Assembly: GCF_016862095.1 (NCBI RefSeq)
Contig: NZ_BOMH01000059.1
Span: 62,001 to 126,000, forward strand
DNA: 64,000 nt
Direction: 5' to 3'
Origin: Actinoplanes cyaneus
GTDB lineage: Bacteria > Actinomycetota > Actinomycetes > Mycobacteriales > Micromonosporaceae
The position numbers were made by a program, and so were the translations under genes. Within the stretch, counting starts at the first letter, position 1. Each line of letters starts with the position of its first letter. Below, in pieces: positions 41,861 through 50,576 of the stretch. The notes under the pieces were generated by a model. It was given only the letters and a program-made list of their open reading frames with translations. It was not told the DNA's origin and ran no database searches.

Positions 41861-44095
41861 CCGTGGCCGGAAGTCCGGTGCCGCTTCCGGCCGACCGAAG
41901 TGGTAGCCCTGCAGCAGCCGATAGCCGAGCGCGTACAACGCCTCCACCTGCTCCCGCGTCTCCACTCCCTCGGCCACCGCGGTCAGCCCCAGACCGTCAC
42001 TGACCTGGATCAGCGCGCGGGCGATGACGGCGTGGCGCCCGGCTTCGGTGACCCGGTCGACGAAGGACTTGTCCACCTTCAGCACGTCGACCGGCACCGT
42101 GTGCAGCAGCCCCAGCGAGGAGTGCCCGGTCCCGAAGTCGTCCAGCGCGATCCGCACGCCGAGCGCCCGCAACGCGTGCAGCGCGGTCACGGCCTGGCCG
42201 CCGCCGAACACCGCCGTCTCGGTGACCTCGACGGTCAGGCAGCGCGCCGGCAGCCCGGTGCTGATCAGGATGTCCGCGACCGTCGCCGGGAACTGCGGCC
42301 GGGCCAGCTGGCGCGCCGACACGTTCACGCTGACCCGGTCCGGCGCGTCCGGGCCGAGCGCGGCCCGCCACGCGACGAGCTGCTCGCACGCGGTCCGCAG
42401 GATCCACGCGCCCAGGTCCACGATCAGCCCGTTACGCTCGGCGACCGGCACGAACTGTGCCGGGCTGATCAGGCCGCGCTGCGGGTGCTGCCAGCGGACC
42501 AGCGCCTCGACGGCGGTGACCCGGCCCTCCGGCATGGCGACGATCGGCTGGTAGACGACCCGGAAGTCACCGGCGAGCAGCGCGGCCCGCATCTCCGCGC
42601 CGAGCCGGGCGTGCTCGCCGGCCCGCTCGTCGAGCGCCGGCGACCAGTGCCGGTACGGTTCGCCGGTCTCCTTCGCGGCGTGCATCGCCGCCTCCGCGCG
42701 CCGCAGCGCCTCGACCGGCCCGCCCGCCTCCGCCAACCCGATGCTCGCACCGACCAGCAGCTCGTGCCCGCCCGCCTCGACCGGCGCTGCCAGCGCCGTG
42801 ACCAGCCGTTCCGTGATGTGGCCGGCGGACTCCGCGTCGGGCAGCAGCAGCGCGAACTCGTCCCCGCCGAGCCGCGCCACCGGCGTGCCCGGCGCCGCCG
42901 CCACGATCCGCGCGGCCAGCTCAGTGAGAACCTGGTCGCCGACCGGCCGGCCCAGCTCGTCGTTGACGTTCTTGAAACCGTCGAGACCCAGGAACAGGAC
43001 CCGCAGTTCGCCGGTACGGGCCCGGTGCGCCAGCGACTCCTCGAAATGCCGCCGGTTCGGCAGCCCGGTCAGGTCGTCGTGCATCGCGATTTCGCGCAGC
43101 TCCGCCGCCTTCACCCGCACCTGCCGGGTCAGCCCGGTCATCCGGATGGCGGCCAGCAGGAACAGCGCGCCGGAGGCCACCCCGATCACGATCCGGTCGA
43201 GCATGCCGTCCCCGGCGCCCGGGATGAACAGCATCGCCGGGGGAAGCAGCGTGCACGCGGTCAGGAAGATCCGCTGCGCCCGGCTGAGATCATCGGAGGC
43301 CGACCCGGCGCGCGGCTTCTCCACGGCCATCGACGGGTGCAGCGCCGCGGCGGCCCACAACACGTACGAGAGCAGCCAGCCGGCGTTGAACTGCCAGCCG
43401 TCGGTGTCGCCGTGCAGGCTGACCACCGAATACCCGCAGTCGGCGAAGAGCAGCAGCGCCGTCGCCAGCCCGAGCAGCCAGGTGCTCGGCGAGCCGCCGC
43501 GCATGGTGCCGAGCCGGACGAGCATGGTCAGCAGCAACGCGTCCGCGGCCGGGTAGGCGGTGCTGATGAACCAGGTGAACGCGGAGGTGGCGGACTCGGC
43601 GGCGATCGGGTGCAGCACCAGGATCCAGAAGACCAGCCCGAGACCGATCCCGGACATCACCGCCGGAGTCACCGCGGAACCGTCGCGCCGGGCGCGCAGC
43701 AGCAGCCACAGCCCGGCCGCCAGCATCGGATAGGCGGCCAGGTAGAACGCGTCGGCGACGGACGGGTAGGGCTCCTGGTCCAGGCCGTAGCGGTAGTACT
43801 CCCAGATCAGGTCGCCGACGACCGAGGTCGCCTGGCCGGCGCTGAACCAGTACCACGCCGCCGCCTGCCGCGGCCGGTGCAACCGGACACCGACCAGGAT
43901 GCTCAGCGCGGAGATCAGGCCGATCCCGTTGTAGACCAGGTTGAACGCGAGACCGTCGGCGTCCAGGAAATAGCAGCCCGCGATGACGGCCACACCGGCC
44001 GCCACCCACCAGAACCACACGCTCTCTCGCCGCACGGGCACTGAATCGTCCGACAACGCTGGTAGCTGAGCGTTACGCCGCCCACTGCGACGCAA
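41840..44095 (-). CDS. Membrane-bound GGDEF-EAL cyclic-di-GMP signalling protein
   Basis: 751 residues. About eight to nine N-terminal membrane helices (about 25-320) form a sensor. GGDEF domain about 335-490 with RLGGDEF intact (active-site signature of diguanylate cyclases). EAL domain about 505-745 with EALVRW, NVSARQL, DDFGTGHSSL, KVDKSFV and AEGVET, all expected for phosphodiesterase activity. It may make and degrade c-di-GMP, which controls development in actinomycetes. Its 3' end overlaps the MFS remnant. Confidence 0.92.
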   Translation of the reverse strand: MRRSGRRNAQLPALSDDSVPVRRESVWFWWVAAGVAVIAGCYFLDADGLAFNLVYNGIGLISALSILVGVRLHRPRQAAAWYWFSAGQATSVVGDLIWEYYRYGLDQEPYPSVADAFYLAAYPMLAAGLWLLLRARRDGSAVTPAVMSGIGLGLVFWILVLHPIAAESATSAFTWFISTAYPAADALLLTMLVRLGTMRGGSPSTWLLGLATALLLFADCGYSVVSLHGDTDGWQFNAGWLLSYVLWAAAALHPSMAVEKPRAGSASDDLSRAQRIFLTACTLLPPAMLFIPGAGDGMLDRIVIGVASGALFLLAAIRMTGLTRQVRVKAAELREIAMHDDLTGLPNRRHFEESLAHRARTGELRVLFLGLDGFKNVNDELGRPVGDQVLTELAARIVAAAPGTPVARLGGDEFALLLPDAESAGHITERLVTALAAPVEAGGHELLVGASIGLAEAGGPVEALRRAEAAMHAAKETGEPYRHWSPALDERAGEHARLGAEMRAALLAGDFRVVYQPIVAMPEGRVTAVEALVRWQHPQRGLISPAQFVPVAERNGLIVDLGAWILRTACEQLVAWRAALGPDAPDRVSVNVSARQLARPQFPATVADILISTGLPARCLTVEVTETAVFGGGQAVTALHALRALGVRIALDDFGTGHSSLGLLHTVPVDVLKVDKSFVDRVTEAGRHAVIARALIQVSDGLGLTAVAEGVETREQVEALYALGYRLLQGYHFGRPEAAPDFRPRVHAVEA

Positions 44096-44164
44096 GCCTC
44101 AGCGCTGCCCGGCCCGGCGGAGACCCTCGAAGACCAGGAAATCCAAGATCCGGATGTCCCCTCT

Positions 44165-44434
44165 CCGCTGTGGTCCGGACCGTCGCTCCCGCGGGGACCC
44201 TTCCGGGCCGAGCAGGGCGCTGGCGCGCCCAGAACGCTCAGCCCGCAAGGGCGACGTCCGCGGGTGGTCCCGCTCAAAACACCAACCCCGTCCACGACTT
44301 CCGTCTGCCGGGAGGTCCTGCCCGCCGGAGTCCGCGATATCGGCGATGGGTCACCGCAGCGACGCGCTCACCCTCCCGGCTGGTGCTCATGGTCGTTATT
44401 CGTGCCTCATAACGACCATGAGCACCAGCCGGGA
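44165..44434. repeat. Dispersed repeat element, copy A, with 26-bp perfect hairpin
   Basis: A 60-base block (44185-44244, starting GCTCCCGCGGGGACCC) is identical to 57583-57642. Flanking similarity starts at CCGCTGTGGTCC (44165). After a diverged centre the element ends in a perfect inverted repeat, 44374-44399 with 44409-44434 (arm TCCCGGCTGGTGCTCATGGT..), 9-base loop. Located after the metX-metY operon. Confidence 0.85.
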
Positions 44435-44562
44435 ACCGCGCGTCGCGCCAGGGCCCGGACCCGCGGACAGGCCTCGCGGCGTTCGATCCAGGGCCACTGC
44501 CCGGCCCGGGGACGGGCGGCGGCGCAGGGTTTACTGCCGGGTCCGCGGACAGGGCTTGAGGG
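44435..44562. other. Gap with short direct repeats
   Basis: CCGCGGACAGG occurs at about 44461 and 44541, and TTACTGC at 44531 and 44563 (the latter includes the stop of the CoA-binding gene). Suggests a local duplication of the gene end. No gene. Confidence 0.4.
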
Positions 44563-45045
44563 TTACTGCAGGCCGGTGCGGACCGAGGTGATGCGGTGGG
44601 TGTTGAAGCCGAGCCAGTGCATGCGGCCCGCGTACCGGGCGTGCTCGATCTTCAGGCAGCGGTCGGCCACCACGGTCAGCCCGGCGTCGGCCGCGATCCG
44701 GTTGCCCTCCTCGTTGATCACCCCGAACTGGCACCAGAGCGCGCCCGCGCCGATCGCCACGGCCTCCTGCGCGATGCCCGGCAGCGCGCTCGGGGCCCGG
44801 AAGACGTTCACGATGTCGACGTGACCGGGGATCTCGGCCAGGCTCGCGTAACTGCGCTCGCCGAGGATCTCCGACTCGCGCGGGTTGACCGGGATCACCT
44901 GGTAGCCGTGGCGCTTCAGGTAGTAGCCGACGAAGTAGCTGGCCCGTAGCTCGTTGCCGGAGAGCCCGACGATGGCGACGGTTTTCGTCGTGTGCAGCAG
45001 CCGCTGGATCGCGGTCACGTCCTGATACCGAGCCAGATCAGTCAT
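44563..45045 (-). CDS. CoA-binding (YccU-type) domain protein
   Basis: 160 residues from ATG 45045, overlapping the metY stop. Rossmann-like start TVAIVGLSGNELRASYFVGYYLKRHGYQVIPVNP is the CoA_binding domain of small YccU-like proteins; CLKIEHAR is conserved at the end. Third gene of the metX-metY operon; similar linkage occurs in other actinobacteria. Exact role unknown, perhaps CoA sensing. Confidence 0.88.
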   Translation of the reverse strand: MTDLARYQDVTAIQRLLHTTKTVAIVGLSGNELRASYFVGYYLKRHGYQVIPVNPRESEILGERSYASLAEIPGHVDIVNVFRAPSALPGIAQEAVAIGAGALWCQFGVINEEGNRIAADAGLTVVADRCLKIEHARYAGRMHWLGFNTHRITSVRTGLQ

Positions 45046-46400
45046 CGCTGCCCCTCTGAAAGCTGCCCCTCTGAAAGCTGCTCCTCTGAAGGCTGCCCCT
45101 CCGAGAGCCGGCCCTCCGAGAGCCCGTTCAGGGCCTGGTCGAGGTCCCAGATCAGGTCGTCGACGGATTCGAGCCCCACCGACAGCCGGATCGTGCCCGG
45201 CCCGACCCCGGCCGCGCGCAGCTCGTCGTCGCTGAGCTGCCGGTGCGTGGTGCTGGCGGGGTGGATGATCAGGCTTTTCGCGTCGCCGACGTTGGCCAGG
45301 TGCGACCAGAGCGTGACGCCGCGGATGAGATCCTGGCCGCCGTCGCGCCCGCCCGCGCAGTCGAAGGAGAAGACCGCTCCCGGTCCGAGCGGAAGATACT
45401 TTCCGACGAGTTGCCGATAGCGGCTTCCGGGCAGCCCCGCGTACGTGATGTTCGACGCCCGCGGGTGCCGGTCGAGGAACTCCGCGACCCGCCGCGCGTT
45501 GGTGACGTGCCGTTCCATCCGCAGCGACAGCGTCTCCAGCCCCTGCAGGAACAGAAACGCGTTGAACGGCGACAACGCCCCGCCGAGGTCGCGCAGGGTC
45601 TCGGCGCGCAGCTTCATCAGGTAGCCGTACGTCCCGAAGGTCTCGTGGAACTTCAGCCCGTGATAGGCGGGCGACGGCTCCGCGATCACCGGGAAACGCC
45701 CGTTCGACCAGTCGAACGTGCCCGCCTCGACGACCACGCCGCCGATGCTGGTGCCGTGCCCGCCGAGGAACTTCGTGGCGGAGTGGATCACGATGTCGGC
45801 GCCCCACTCGATCGGCCGGCACAGGTACGGCGTGGCGAACGTGTTGTCCACGATCAGCGGCAGCTCGTGCTCGTGCGCGATCGCCGCCACCGTCGCGATG
45901 TCCAGGACGTTGCCGCCGGGGTTGCCGATCGTCTCGGCGAAGAAGGCCTTCGTCGTGGGCCGGACCGCCTTGCGCCAGGCCTCCGGGTCGTCCGGGTCGA
46001 CCCAGGTCAGGTCCACGTTCAGTTTGCCGAACAGGTGTTTGAGCTGGTTGACGGTGCCGCCGTAGAGCGCCTGCGAGGACACCACGTGGTCGCCGGGCTG
46101 CAGGAGGGTGAAGAGCGCCGCCGCCTGGGCCGCGATCCCGCTGGCGAACGCTACCGCCCCGGCGCCGCCCTCGAGGCTCGCGACCCGCTCCTCGAACACC
46201 GCCACGGTCGGGTTCATGATCCGGGAGTACGTGTTGCCGTACTCCTGCAGGTTGAAGTAGGCCGCCGCGGACTCCGGGTCCTCGAAGACGTAACTCGTGG
46301 TCTGGAAGATCGGCACCGCTCGGGCGCCGGTGTTCGGGTCGGGGCGTTGCCCGGCGTGCAACTGGCGGGTCTCGAACCCGAACTCGTGGTCGTCGCTCAT
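45042..46400 (-). CDS. metY: O-acetylhomoserine sulfhydrylase
   Basis: 452 residues from ATG 46400, overlapping the metX stop. PLP enzyme of the Cys/Met metabolism family: SRIMNPTVAVFEERVA, SQALYGGT, NTFATPYLCRP and IHSATKFLGGHGT with the Schiff-base Lys. Converts O-acetylhomoserine plus sulfide to homocysteine. The C-terminus has five LSEG(Q/R/P/E) repeats beyond the usual end. Operon order metX-metY-CoA-binding. Confidence 0.93.
   Translation of the reverse strand: MSDDHEFGFETRQLHAGQRPDPNTGARAVPIFQTTSYVFEDPESAAAYFNLQEYGNTYSRIMNPTVAVFEERVASLEGGAGAVAFASGIAAQAAALFTLLQPGDHVVSSQALYGGTVNQLKHLFGKLNVDLTWVDPDDPEAWRKAVRPTTKAFFAETIGNPGGNVLDIATVAAIAHEHELPLIVDNTFATPYLCRPIEWGADIVIHSATKFLGGHGTSIGGVVVEAGTFDWSNGRFPVIAEPSPAYHGLKFHETFGTYGYLMKLRAETLRDLGGALSPFNAFLFLQGLETLSLRMERHVTNARRVAEFLDRHPRASNITYAGLPGSRYRQLVGKYLPLGPGAVFSFDCAGGRDGGQDLIRGVTLWSHLANVGDAKSLIIHPASTTHRQLSDDELRAAGVGPGTIRLSVGLESVDDLIWDLDQALNGLSEGRLSEGQPSEEQLSEGQLSEGQR
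45047..45121 (-). repeat. 15-bp tandem repeat x 5 at the metY 3' end
   Basis: GCTGCCCCTCTGAAA (plus strand) is repeated five times with few changes. It encodes the in-frame tail LSEGQ/R on the minus strand. Each unit contains AGAGGGG on the coding strand; the last one is the ribosome site for the CoA-binding gene. Confidence 0.88.
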
Positions 46401-47551
46401 GCTCGGCCTTCGGTGAGGAAATCGCGGACGATGGGGGTCTGCCGCGCTTCTTCCAGCAGGAAGCAGTCGTGGCCGTAGGGCGCGTCGATCAGGTGGAACT
46501 CGGCCTCCTTGCCGCTCTTGCGCAGCGCGTCGAAGATCTCCTCCGAGGCCGACGGCGGGTAGAGCCAGTCGGAGCTGAACGCGATCAGCAGCGTGCGCGC
46601 CATGATCGTCTCGGCGGCGGCCGGGAGGTCGAGCTGGAAGTAGGTCAGGGCCCGCGACAGATGCAGGTACGTGTTGGCGTCGAACCGCCGCACGAACGAG
46701 GACGCCTGATGCCGTAGGTAACTTTCCACCTCGAACTCCGGCTCGTGCAAGGTGTAGCGGAGGTCGCCGCCGCTCTGCAGCCGTCGGCCGAACTTCTCCG
46801 CCAGCGACGGCGCCGACAGGTAGGTGATGTGCCCGACCATCCGGGCCACCCCCATCCCGGCGTCCGGCGCGCGTCCCGTCCCGTAGTAGTCGCCGCCCTG
46901 CCACGCCGGATCCCGCATGATCGACTCGCGGGCGATCGCGTTCCAGGCGACACCCTGCGGCTGCAGCGCATGCGTCGAGGCGATGACGACGATGTTGTTC
47001 ACCTGATCGGGGTAGCTCGTCGCCCACTCCAGGGCCTGCATCCCGCCGAGCGAGCCGCCGGCCACCGCCGCCAGCCGGTCGATCCGCAGCTCGGCCAGGA
47101 ACGCCCGTTCGCACCGCACCATGTCGGCCACCGTGATCACCGGGAACGCCGAGCCGTAGGGGCGGCCGGTGTCCGGGTCGGTCGAGGACGGCCCGGTGGT
47201 GCCGCGGCAGCCGCCGAGCAGGTTCGTCGAGACGACGAAGAAGCGGTCGGTGTCGAACGCCTTGCCGGGCCCGATCATGCCGTCCCACCAGCCGATCCCT
47301 TTCGGGCTCGCGGCGGCCGCGAAGCCGTCCCGGGTGCCTTCCGGCGGCGGGTCCGGCGAGAGCCCGGCCGCGTGCGCGTCGCCGCTGAGGGCGTGGCAGA
47401 CCAGGATCACGTTGTCCCGGGCGGGGGAGAGGGTCCCGTACGTCTCGTAGGCGACCCGGACCCGGCGCAGCGAACGGCCGCAGTCCAGGGGCAGTGATCC
47501 CGGTAGATCCAGGTGCTGGGTTGCGACGGTGCCGACGGATCCGGGGCTCAT
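46397..47551 (-). CDS. metX: Homoserine O-acetyltransferase
   Basis: 384 residues from ATG 47551. Alpha/beta-hydrolase fold with VCHALSGDAHAAG, nucleophile Ser in AGGSLGGMQALEW, SSDWLYPP (acid region) and YGHDCFL with the catalytic His. Makes O-acetylhomoserine for MetY. No Shine-Dalgarno sequence; promoter geometry places the transcript start about 3 bases before ATG. Confidence 0.94.
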   Translation of the reverse strand: MSPGSVGTVATQHLDLPGSLPLDCGRSLRRVRVAYETYGTLSPARDNVILVCHALSGDAHAAGLSPDPPPEGTRDGFAAAASPKGIGWWDGMIGPGKAFDTDRFFVVSTNLLGGCRGTTGPSSTDPDTGRPYGSAFPVITVADMVRCERAFLAELRIDRLAAVAGGSLGGMQALEWATSYPDQVNNIVVIASTHALQPQGVAWNAIARESIMRDPAWQGGDYYGTGRAPDAGMGVARMVGHITYLSAPSLAEKFGRRLQSGGDLRYTLHEPEFEVESYLRHQASSFVRRFDANTYLHLSRALTYFQLDLPAAAETIMARTLLIAFSSDWLYPPSASEEIFDALRKSGKEAEFHLIDAPYGHDCFLLEEARQTPIVRDFLTEGRA

Positions 47552-47618
47552 AACTATCCGAAGTTATGCCAGGCCTTGATCATTGTCTAGTAGCTTGATG
47601 GGTCTTGTAGAACAGGCG
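47549..47618. promoter_or_regulatory. Overlapping divergent promoters of metX and the OsmC gene; dyad over the metX start
   Basis: metX (minus): TAGACA at 47589-47584, 17-base spacer, TAACTT at 47566-47561. OsmC (plus): TTGTCT at 47583-47588, 17-base spacer, TGTAGA at 47606-47611. The two -35 boxes are the same bases. CATAACT (47549-47555) and AGTTATG (47562-47568) form a 7-bp dyad covering the metX start codon and -10, a likely repressor site. Confidence 0.55.
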
Positions 47619-47642
47619 GTGGACAGGGAAGGATCCCAGGCC

Positions 47643-48191
47643 ATGACCACTATTGATAACGGCGTCAACGTCCAGGCGCTGCTCGACGCGCGGGAAGTCC
47701 TCAAGGGTGCCCCGGAGGCCGCGCAGTTCACCTGGCGCGCGAACAGCAAGTGGACCAAGGGCGTGCACAGCACCACCACGATCGAGAAGTTCTTCGGTCT
47801 CGGCCAGGAGCAGACCCACAAGAACGAGACCGAGTTCGCCTCGGATCACCCGGCCGTGTTCGCCGCCGAGGACAACGGCATCACCCCGATCGAGTACCTG
47901 CTGGTCGGCCTGGCCGGCTGCCTCACCGCCGGCGTCGCGTCGGTCGCGCAGAACCGCGGCATCCAGCTGCGCTCGGTCGAGGCGACTGTCGAGGGCAACC
48001 ACGACATCCGGGGCATCCTGGGCGCCGACAGCGACGTCCGCAACGGCTACAACGACATCAAGGTGACCTTCCACATCGACGCCGACGCGTCGAAGGAGGA
48101 GATCGAGGCCCTCGTCGCGCAGTCCCAGAAGCGCTCGGCGGTCTTCGACGCGCTCACCAACCCGACCGACGTGACCGTCGAGGTCGCCTGA
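47643..48191 (+). CDS. OsmC-family protein (single-Cys type)
   Basis: 182 residues from ATG 47643 with GGGAAGGA upstream. OsmC fold with PIEYLLVGLAGCLTAGVASVAQNRG containing the conserved Cys; at the second Cys position the sequence is QKRSAVFDALTNP (Ser), as in a large subgroup lacking the classic peroxidatic pair. Possible roles include thiol or organic peroxide handling. One base before the flavin monooxygenase gene; divergent from metX, which suggests sulfur-linked control. Confidence 0.88.
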   Translation: MTTIDNGVNVQALLDAREVLKGAPEAAQFTWRANSKWTKGVHSTTTIEKFFGLGQEQTHKNETEFASDHPAVFAAEDNGITPIEYLLVGLAGCLTAGVASVAQNRGIQLRSVEATVEGNHDIRGILGADSDVRNGYNDIKVTFHIDADASKEEIEALVAQSQKRSAVFDALTNPTDVTVEVA

Positions 48192-48192
48192 G

Positions 48193-49440
48193 TTGTCCGC
48201 CGAACGCGTCACCACTGTCGTCGTCGGCGCCGGTCACGCCGGCCTCGCGGCGAGCCGGTTCCTCACCGGACGGTCGATCGACCACGTCGTCCTGGAGCGC
48301 GGCGAGGTGGCCAACTCGTGGCGGCGCGAACGCTGGGACTCGCTGCGGCTGCTGACGCCGAACTGGCTGAACCGGCTGCCGGGCCTGCCCTACACCGGCC
48401 CGGACCCGGACGGTTACCTGACGAGCGGCGAGGTTGTCAGCCTCGTCGAGCACTTCGCCGCCGTCAACCGGGCACCGGTCAGAACCGGAACAGAGCTGAC
48501 CTCCCTTTCCCGTACGGACGACGGCTACCACCTCGTGACCGGCGCCGGAGAGATCCACGCCCGGTCGGTCGTGCTCGCGAGCGGGGCGTGCAACGTGCCG
48601 GTCACCCCGGCGTTCGCCGCGGCCGTCCCGTCGCCGGTGCGGCAGCTGACCCCATTCACCTACCGCAACCCCGGCCAGGTCCCGGCAGGCGGGGTGCTCG
48701 TCGTCGGCGCCTCGGCGACCGGTGTGCAGATCGCCGCCGAGCTGCAACGATCCGGGCGGCAGGTGATCCTGTCGACCGGCGAGCACGTGCGGCTGCCCCG
48801 GCTGCACCGCGACCGCGACGTGCTGTGGTGGATGGACGCGTCCGGGGTGTGGGACCAGCGCTACGACGAGGTCGACGACCTCACCCGGGCGCGCCGGCTC
48901 CCGTCCCCGCAGCTCGTGGGCGGCCCAAAACGCGAGACGCTCGACCTCAACGCGCTCACCGAGCTCGGGGTCGAGCTGGTGGGGCGGTGGGCCGCCGTAC
49001 GCCAAGAATCGGCTCTTTTCTCGGGTGGCCTGCGCAACGTGTGCGCCCTCGCCGACCTGAAGATGAACCGGCTGCTGACCGGTTTCAACCAGTGGGCCGG
49101 GATCACCTCACCGGCGGAGGAGATCGCGCCGACCCGGGTCCCCGCGCGCACCCGGCTGAAGCTGGACCTCAGCAGCGGCGAGATCGGCACGATCATCTGG
49201 GCGACCGGTTTCCGGCCGGACTACCGCTGGCTCGGCGTGCCGGTGCTCGACGAGAAGGGCCGGCTGCGCCACGAGGGCGGCGTCGTCGCCGACAGTCCCG
49301 GGCTCTACGCGCTCGGCCTGCCACTGCTGCGCCGCCGCCGCTCCACGTTCCTCAACGGCATCGAGGACGACGCCCGCTTCGTCGTCGACCATCTCGCCGG
49401 CCGGTTACCAGGCGGATCAGAACCGGCCGGGCGTCAGTAA
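48193..49440 (+). CDS. FAD/NAD(P)-binding flavin monooxygenase (CzcO/FMO-like)
   Basis: 415 residues, TTG start at 48193 one base after the OsmC stop. FAD motif VVVGAGHAGLAASRFL, second dinucleotide motif VVGASATGVQIAAEL and ATGFRPDYRWLGVP identify the FMO-like/CzcO oxidoreductase group. Substrate unknown; pairing with OsmC and proximity to metX hint at sulfur compounds (inference). Its 3' end overlaps the convergent patatin gene by 7 bases. Confidence 0.88.
   Translation: MSAERVTTVVVGAGHAGLAASRFLTGRSIDHVVLERGEVANSWRRERWDSLRLLTPNWLNRLPGLPYTGPDPDGYLTSGEVVSLVEHFAAVNRAPVRTGTELTSLSRTDDGYHLVTGAGEIHARSVVLASGACNVPVTPAFAAAVPSPVRQLTPFTYRNPGQVPAGGVLVVGASATGVQIAAELQRSGRQVILSTGEHVRLPRLHRDRDVLWWMDASGVWDQRYDEVDDLTRARRLPSPQLVGGPKRETLDLNALTELGVELVGRWAAVRQESALFSGGLRNVCALADLKMNRLLTGFNQWAGITSPAEEIAPTRVPARTRLKLDLSSGEIGTIIWATGFRPDYRWLGVPVLDEKGRLRHEGGVVADSPGLYALGLPLLRRRRSTFLNGIEDDARFVVDHLAGRLPGGSEPAGRQ
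49397..49430. terminator. Hairpin inside the 3' end of the monooxygenase gene (convergent pair)
   Basis: CCGGCCGGTT (49397-49406) pairs exactly with AACCGGCCGG (49421-49430), loop 14 bases. Because the two convergent genes overlap, the hairpin lies in the coding region, just before both stops. Confidence 0.55.
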
Positions 49441-50351
49441 CCCGCGTCGTCCAGCGCCTTCTCGGTCAGGCCCCGGCCGAGCTCGATCATCTCGGCCGCG
49501 CGGTGGAAATCGAGCACGCGGCAGGCGTTGACCGGGATCGCGACCTGGACGTCCGGCGGCAGCCCGGCCATCCGGTACCGGGAGATAAGATCCTGCATCG
49601 CGTCCAGTGACAGCGACAGCACGTCGGCGATCCGCAGGTCGGCGGGGAGCGCCTCGGGAATGTTCGGGATCTCGGCCGGATCGGCCGCCGGGTCGCGCCC
49701 GCTGAGCCGGAACACCTGCCGCAGCCGGACCCGCCAATCCTCGAACCACTGCGGCTCCGCCGTGGCCCGCACCGGCGCGGCGGACTCCTGCAGCGGGCGC
49801 GGCGCCTGCAGGGACACCGCGATCGTCAGGTCCGCCCCGGACGCCGCGGTGGGCTCGATCGGCACCGGGTTCAGCATGCCGCCGTCGGCCAGGAGCCGCC
49901 CGTTGATCACCACCGGGGTGATCACTCCCGGGATCGCGATCGACGCGCGCACCGCCGCCCGCAGCGGCCCCTTCTGGAACCAGACCTCCCGGCGGGCCGC
50001 GATGTCGGTGGCGACCGCCGTGTACGGGATCGGCAGCTCCTCGATGTCGACCTCGGTGAGGAAGCTGCCCAGGCGCCCGATCAGCCGATCCGCGGCCATC
50101 GCGCCGGGCGAGGACCACTTCGGGTCGACGAGCCGGAGCACGTCACGCTGCTTGAGCGTGGACGCCCAGTCGGCGAACTGCTTCAACTGCCCGGCCGCGA
50201 AGACCCCGCCGACGAGCGCGCCCATCGACGACCCGGCGATGGCCGCGATCTCGAAGCCGCGCTCCTCGAGCACCTGGACGGCGCCGATGTGCGCGAAGCC
50301 GCGCGCCCCGCCGGAGCCCAGCGCCAGCGCCACCCGCCGCGACCGCATCAT
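49434..50351 (-). CDS. Patatin-like phospholipase (RssA/NTE type)
   Basis: 305 residues. Oxyanion GSGGARG, nucleophile GSSMG (GxSxG) and catalytic Asp in DGG of LLADGGMLNP. Cytosolic serine acyl hydrolase of the bacterial patatin family. A strand-rich C-terminal about 110 residues follows. Start ATG 50351; the region upstream holds an IS-like remnant. Confidence 0.92.
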   Translation of the reverse strand: MMRSRRVALALGSGGARGFAHIGAVQVLEERGFEIAAIAGSSMGALVGGVFAAGQLKQFADWASTLKQRDVLRLVDPKWSSPGAMAADRLIGRLGSFLTEVDIEELPIPYTAVATDIAARREVWFQKGPLRAAVRASIAIPGVITPVVINGRLLADGGMLNPVPIEPTAASGADLTIAVSLQAPRPLQESAAPVRATAEPQWFEDWRVRLRQVFRLSGRDPAADPAEIPNIPEALPADLRIADVLSLSLDAMQDLISRYRMAGLPPDVQVAIPVNACRVLDFHRAAEMIELGRGLTEKALDDAGY

Positions 50352-50379
50352 GCGGGCATGCTACCGAAATGCGGGCCAG

Positions 50380-50543
50380 TGCTCCGGCCTTCAGGCCGGG
50401 GGTGAAGGCCCGCGCTGGGAGGGCTGCCACGGTCCGAGCAGTGTCCCGGCGGCGCGCAGAGAAGCGGTAACCCACCCGGACGTTGCGTGTTCCCCGCGCA
50501 GCGTGGAGGGAATCCTCGTCCTTTAGGGCGAGGAGGATGTCAA
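50380..50543 (+). mobile_element. IS200/IS605-type right end (omega-RNA-like) remnant
   Basis: Two features recall the 3' end of IS1341/IS605 elements: the hairpin CCGGCCT..AGGCCGG at 50384-50399, and at 50509-50543 the block AGGGAATCCTCGTCC followed by TTTA, GGGCGAGG and AGGATGTCAA, where 50513-50521 pairs with 50526-50534. In TnpB systems this end is the omega-RNA scaffold 3' terminus, with the guide directly after GTCAA. No tnpB is left, so it is a relic. Recognition is from memory of the motif, not a search. Confidence 0.55.
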
Positions 50544-50576
50544 CGAACCCGGTGGCCTCCATGATCAACATCCGGC

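Noticed and set aside
41855-44044. A 729-codon plus-strand open frame
   Set aside because: Antisense shadow of the GGDEF-EAL gene; Arg/Gly/Pro-rich with no domain.
46397-47642. Riboswitch or leader control of metX
   Set aside because: Predicted promoter leaves only about three bases of leader, so there is no room for an RNA element.
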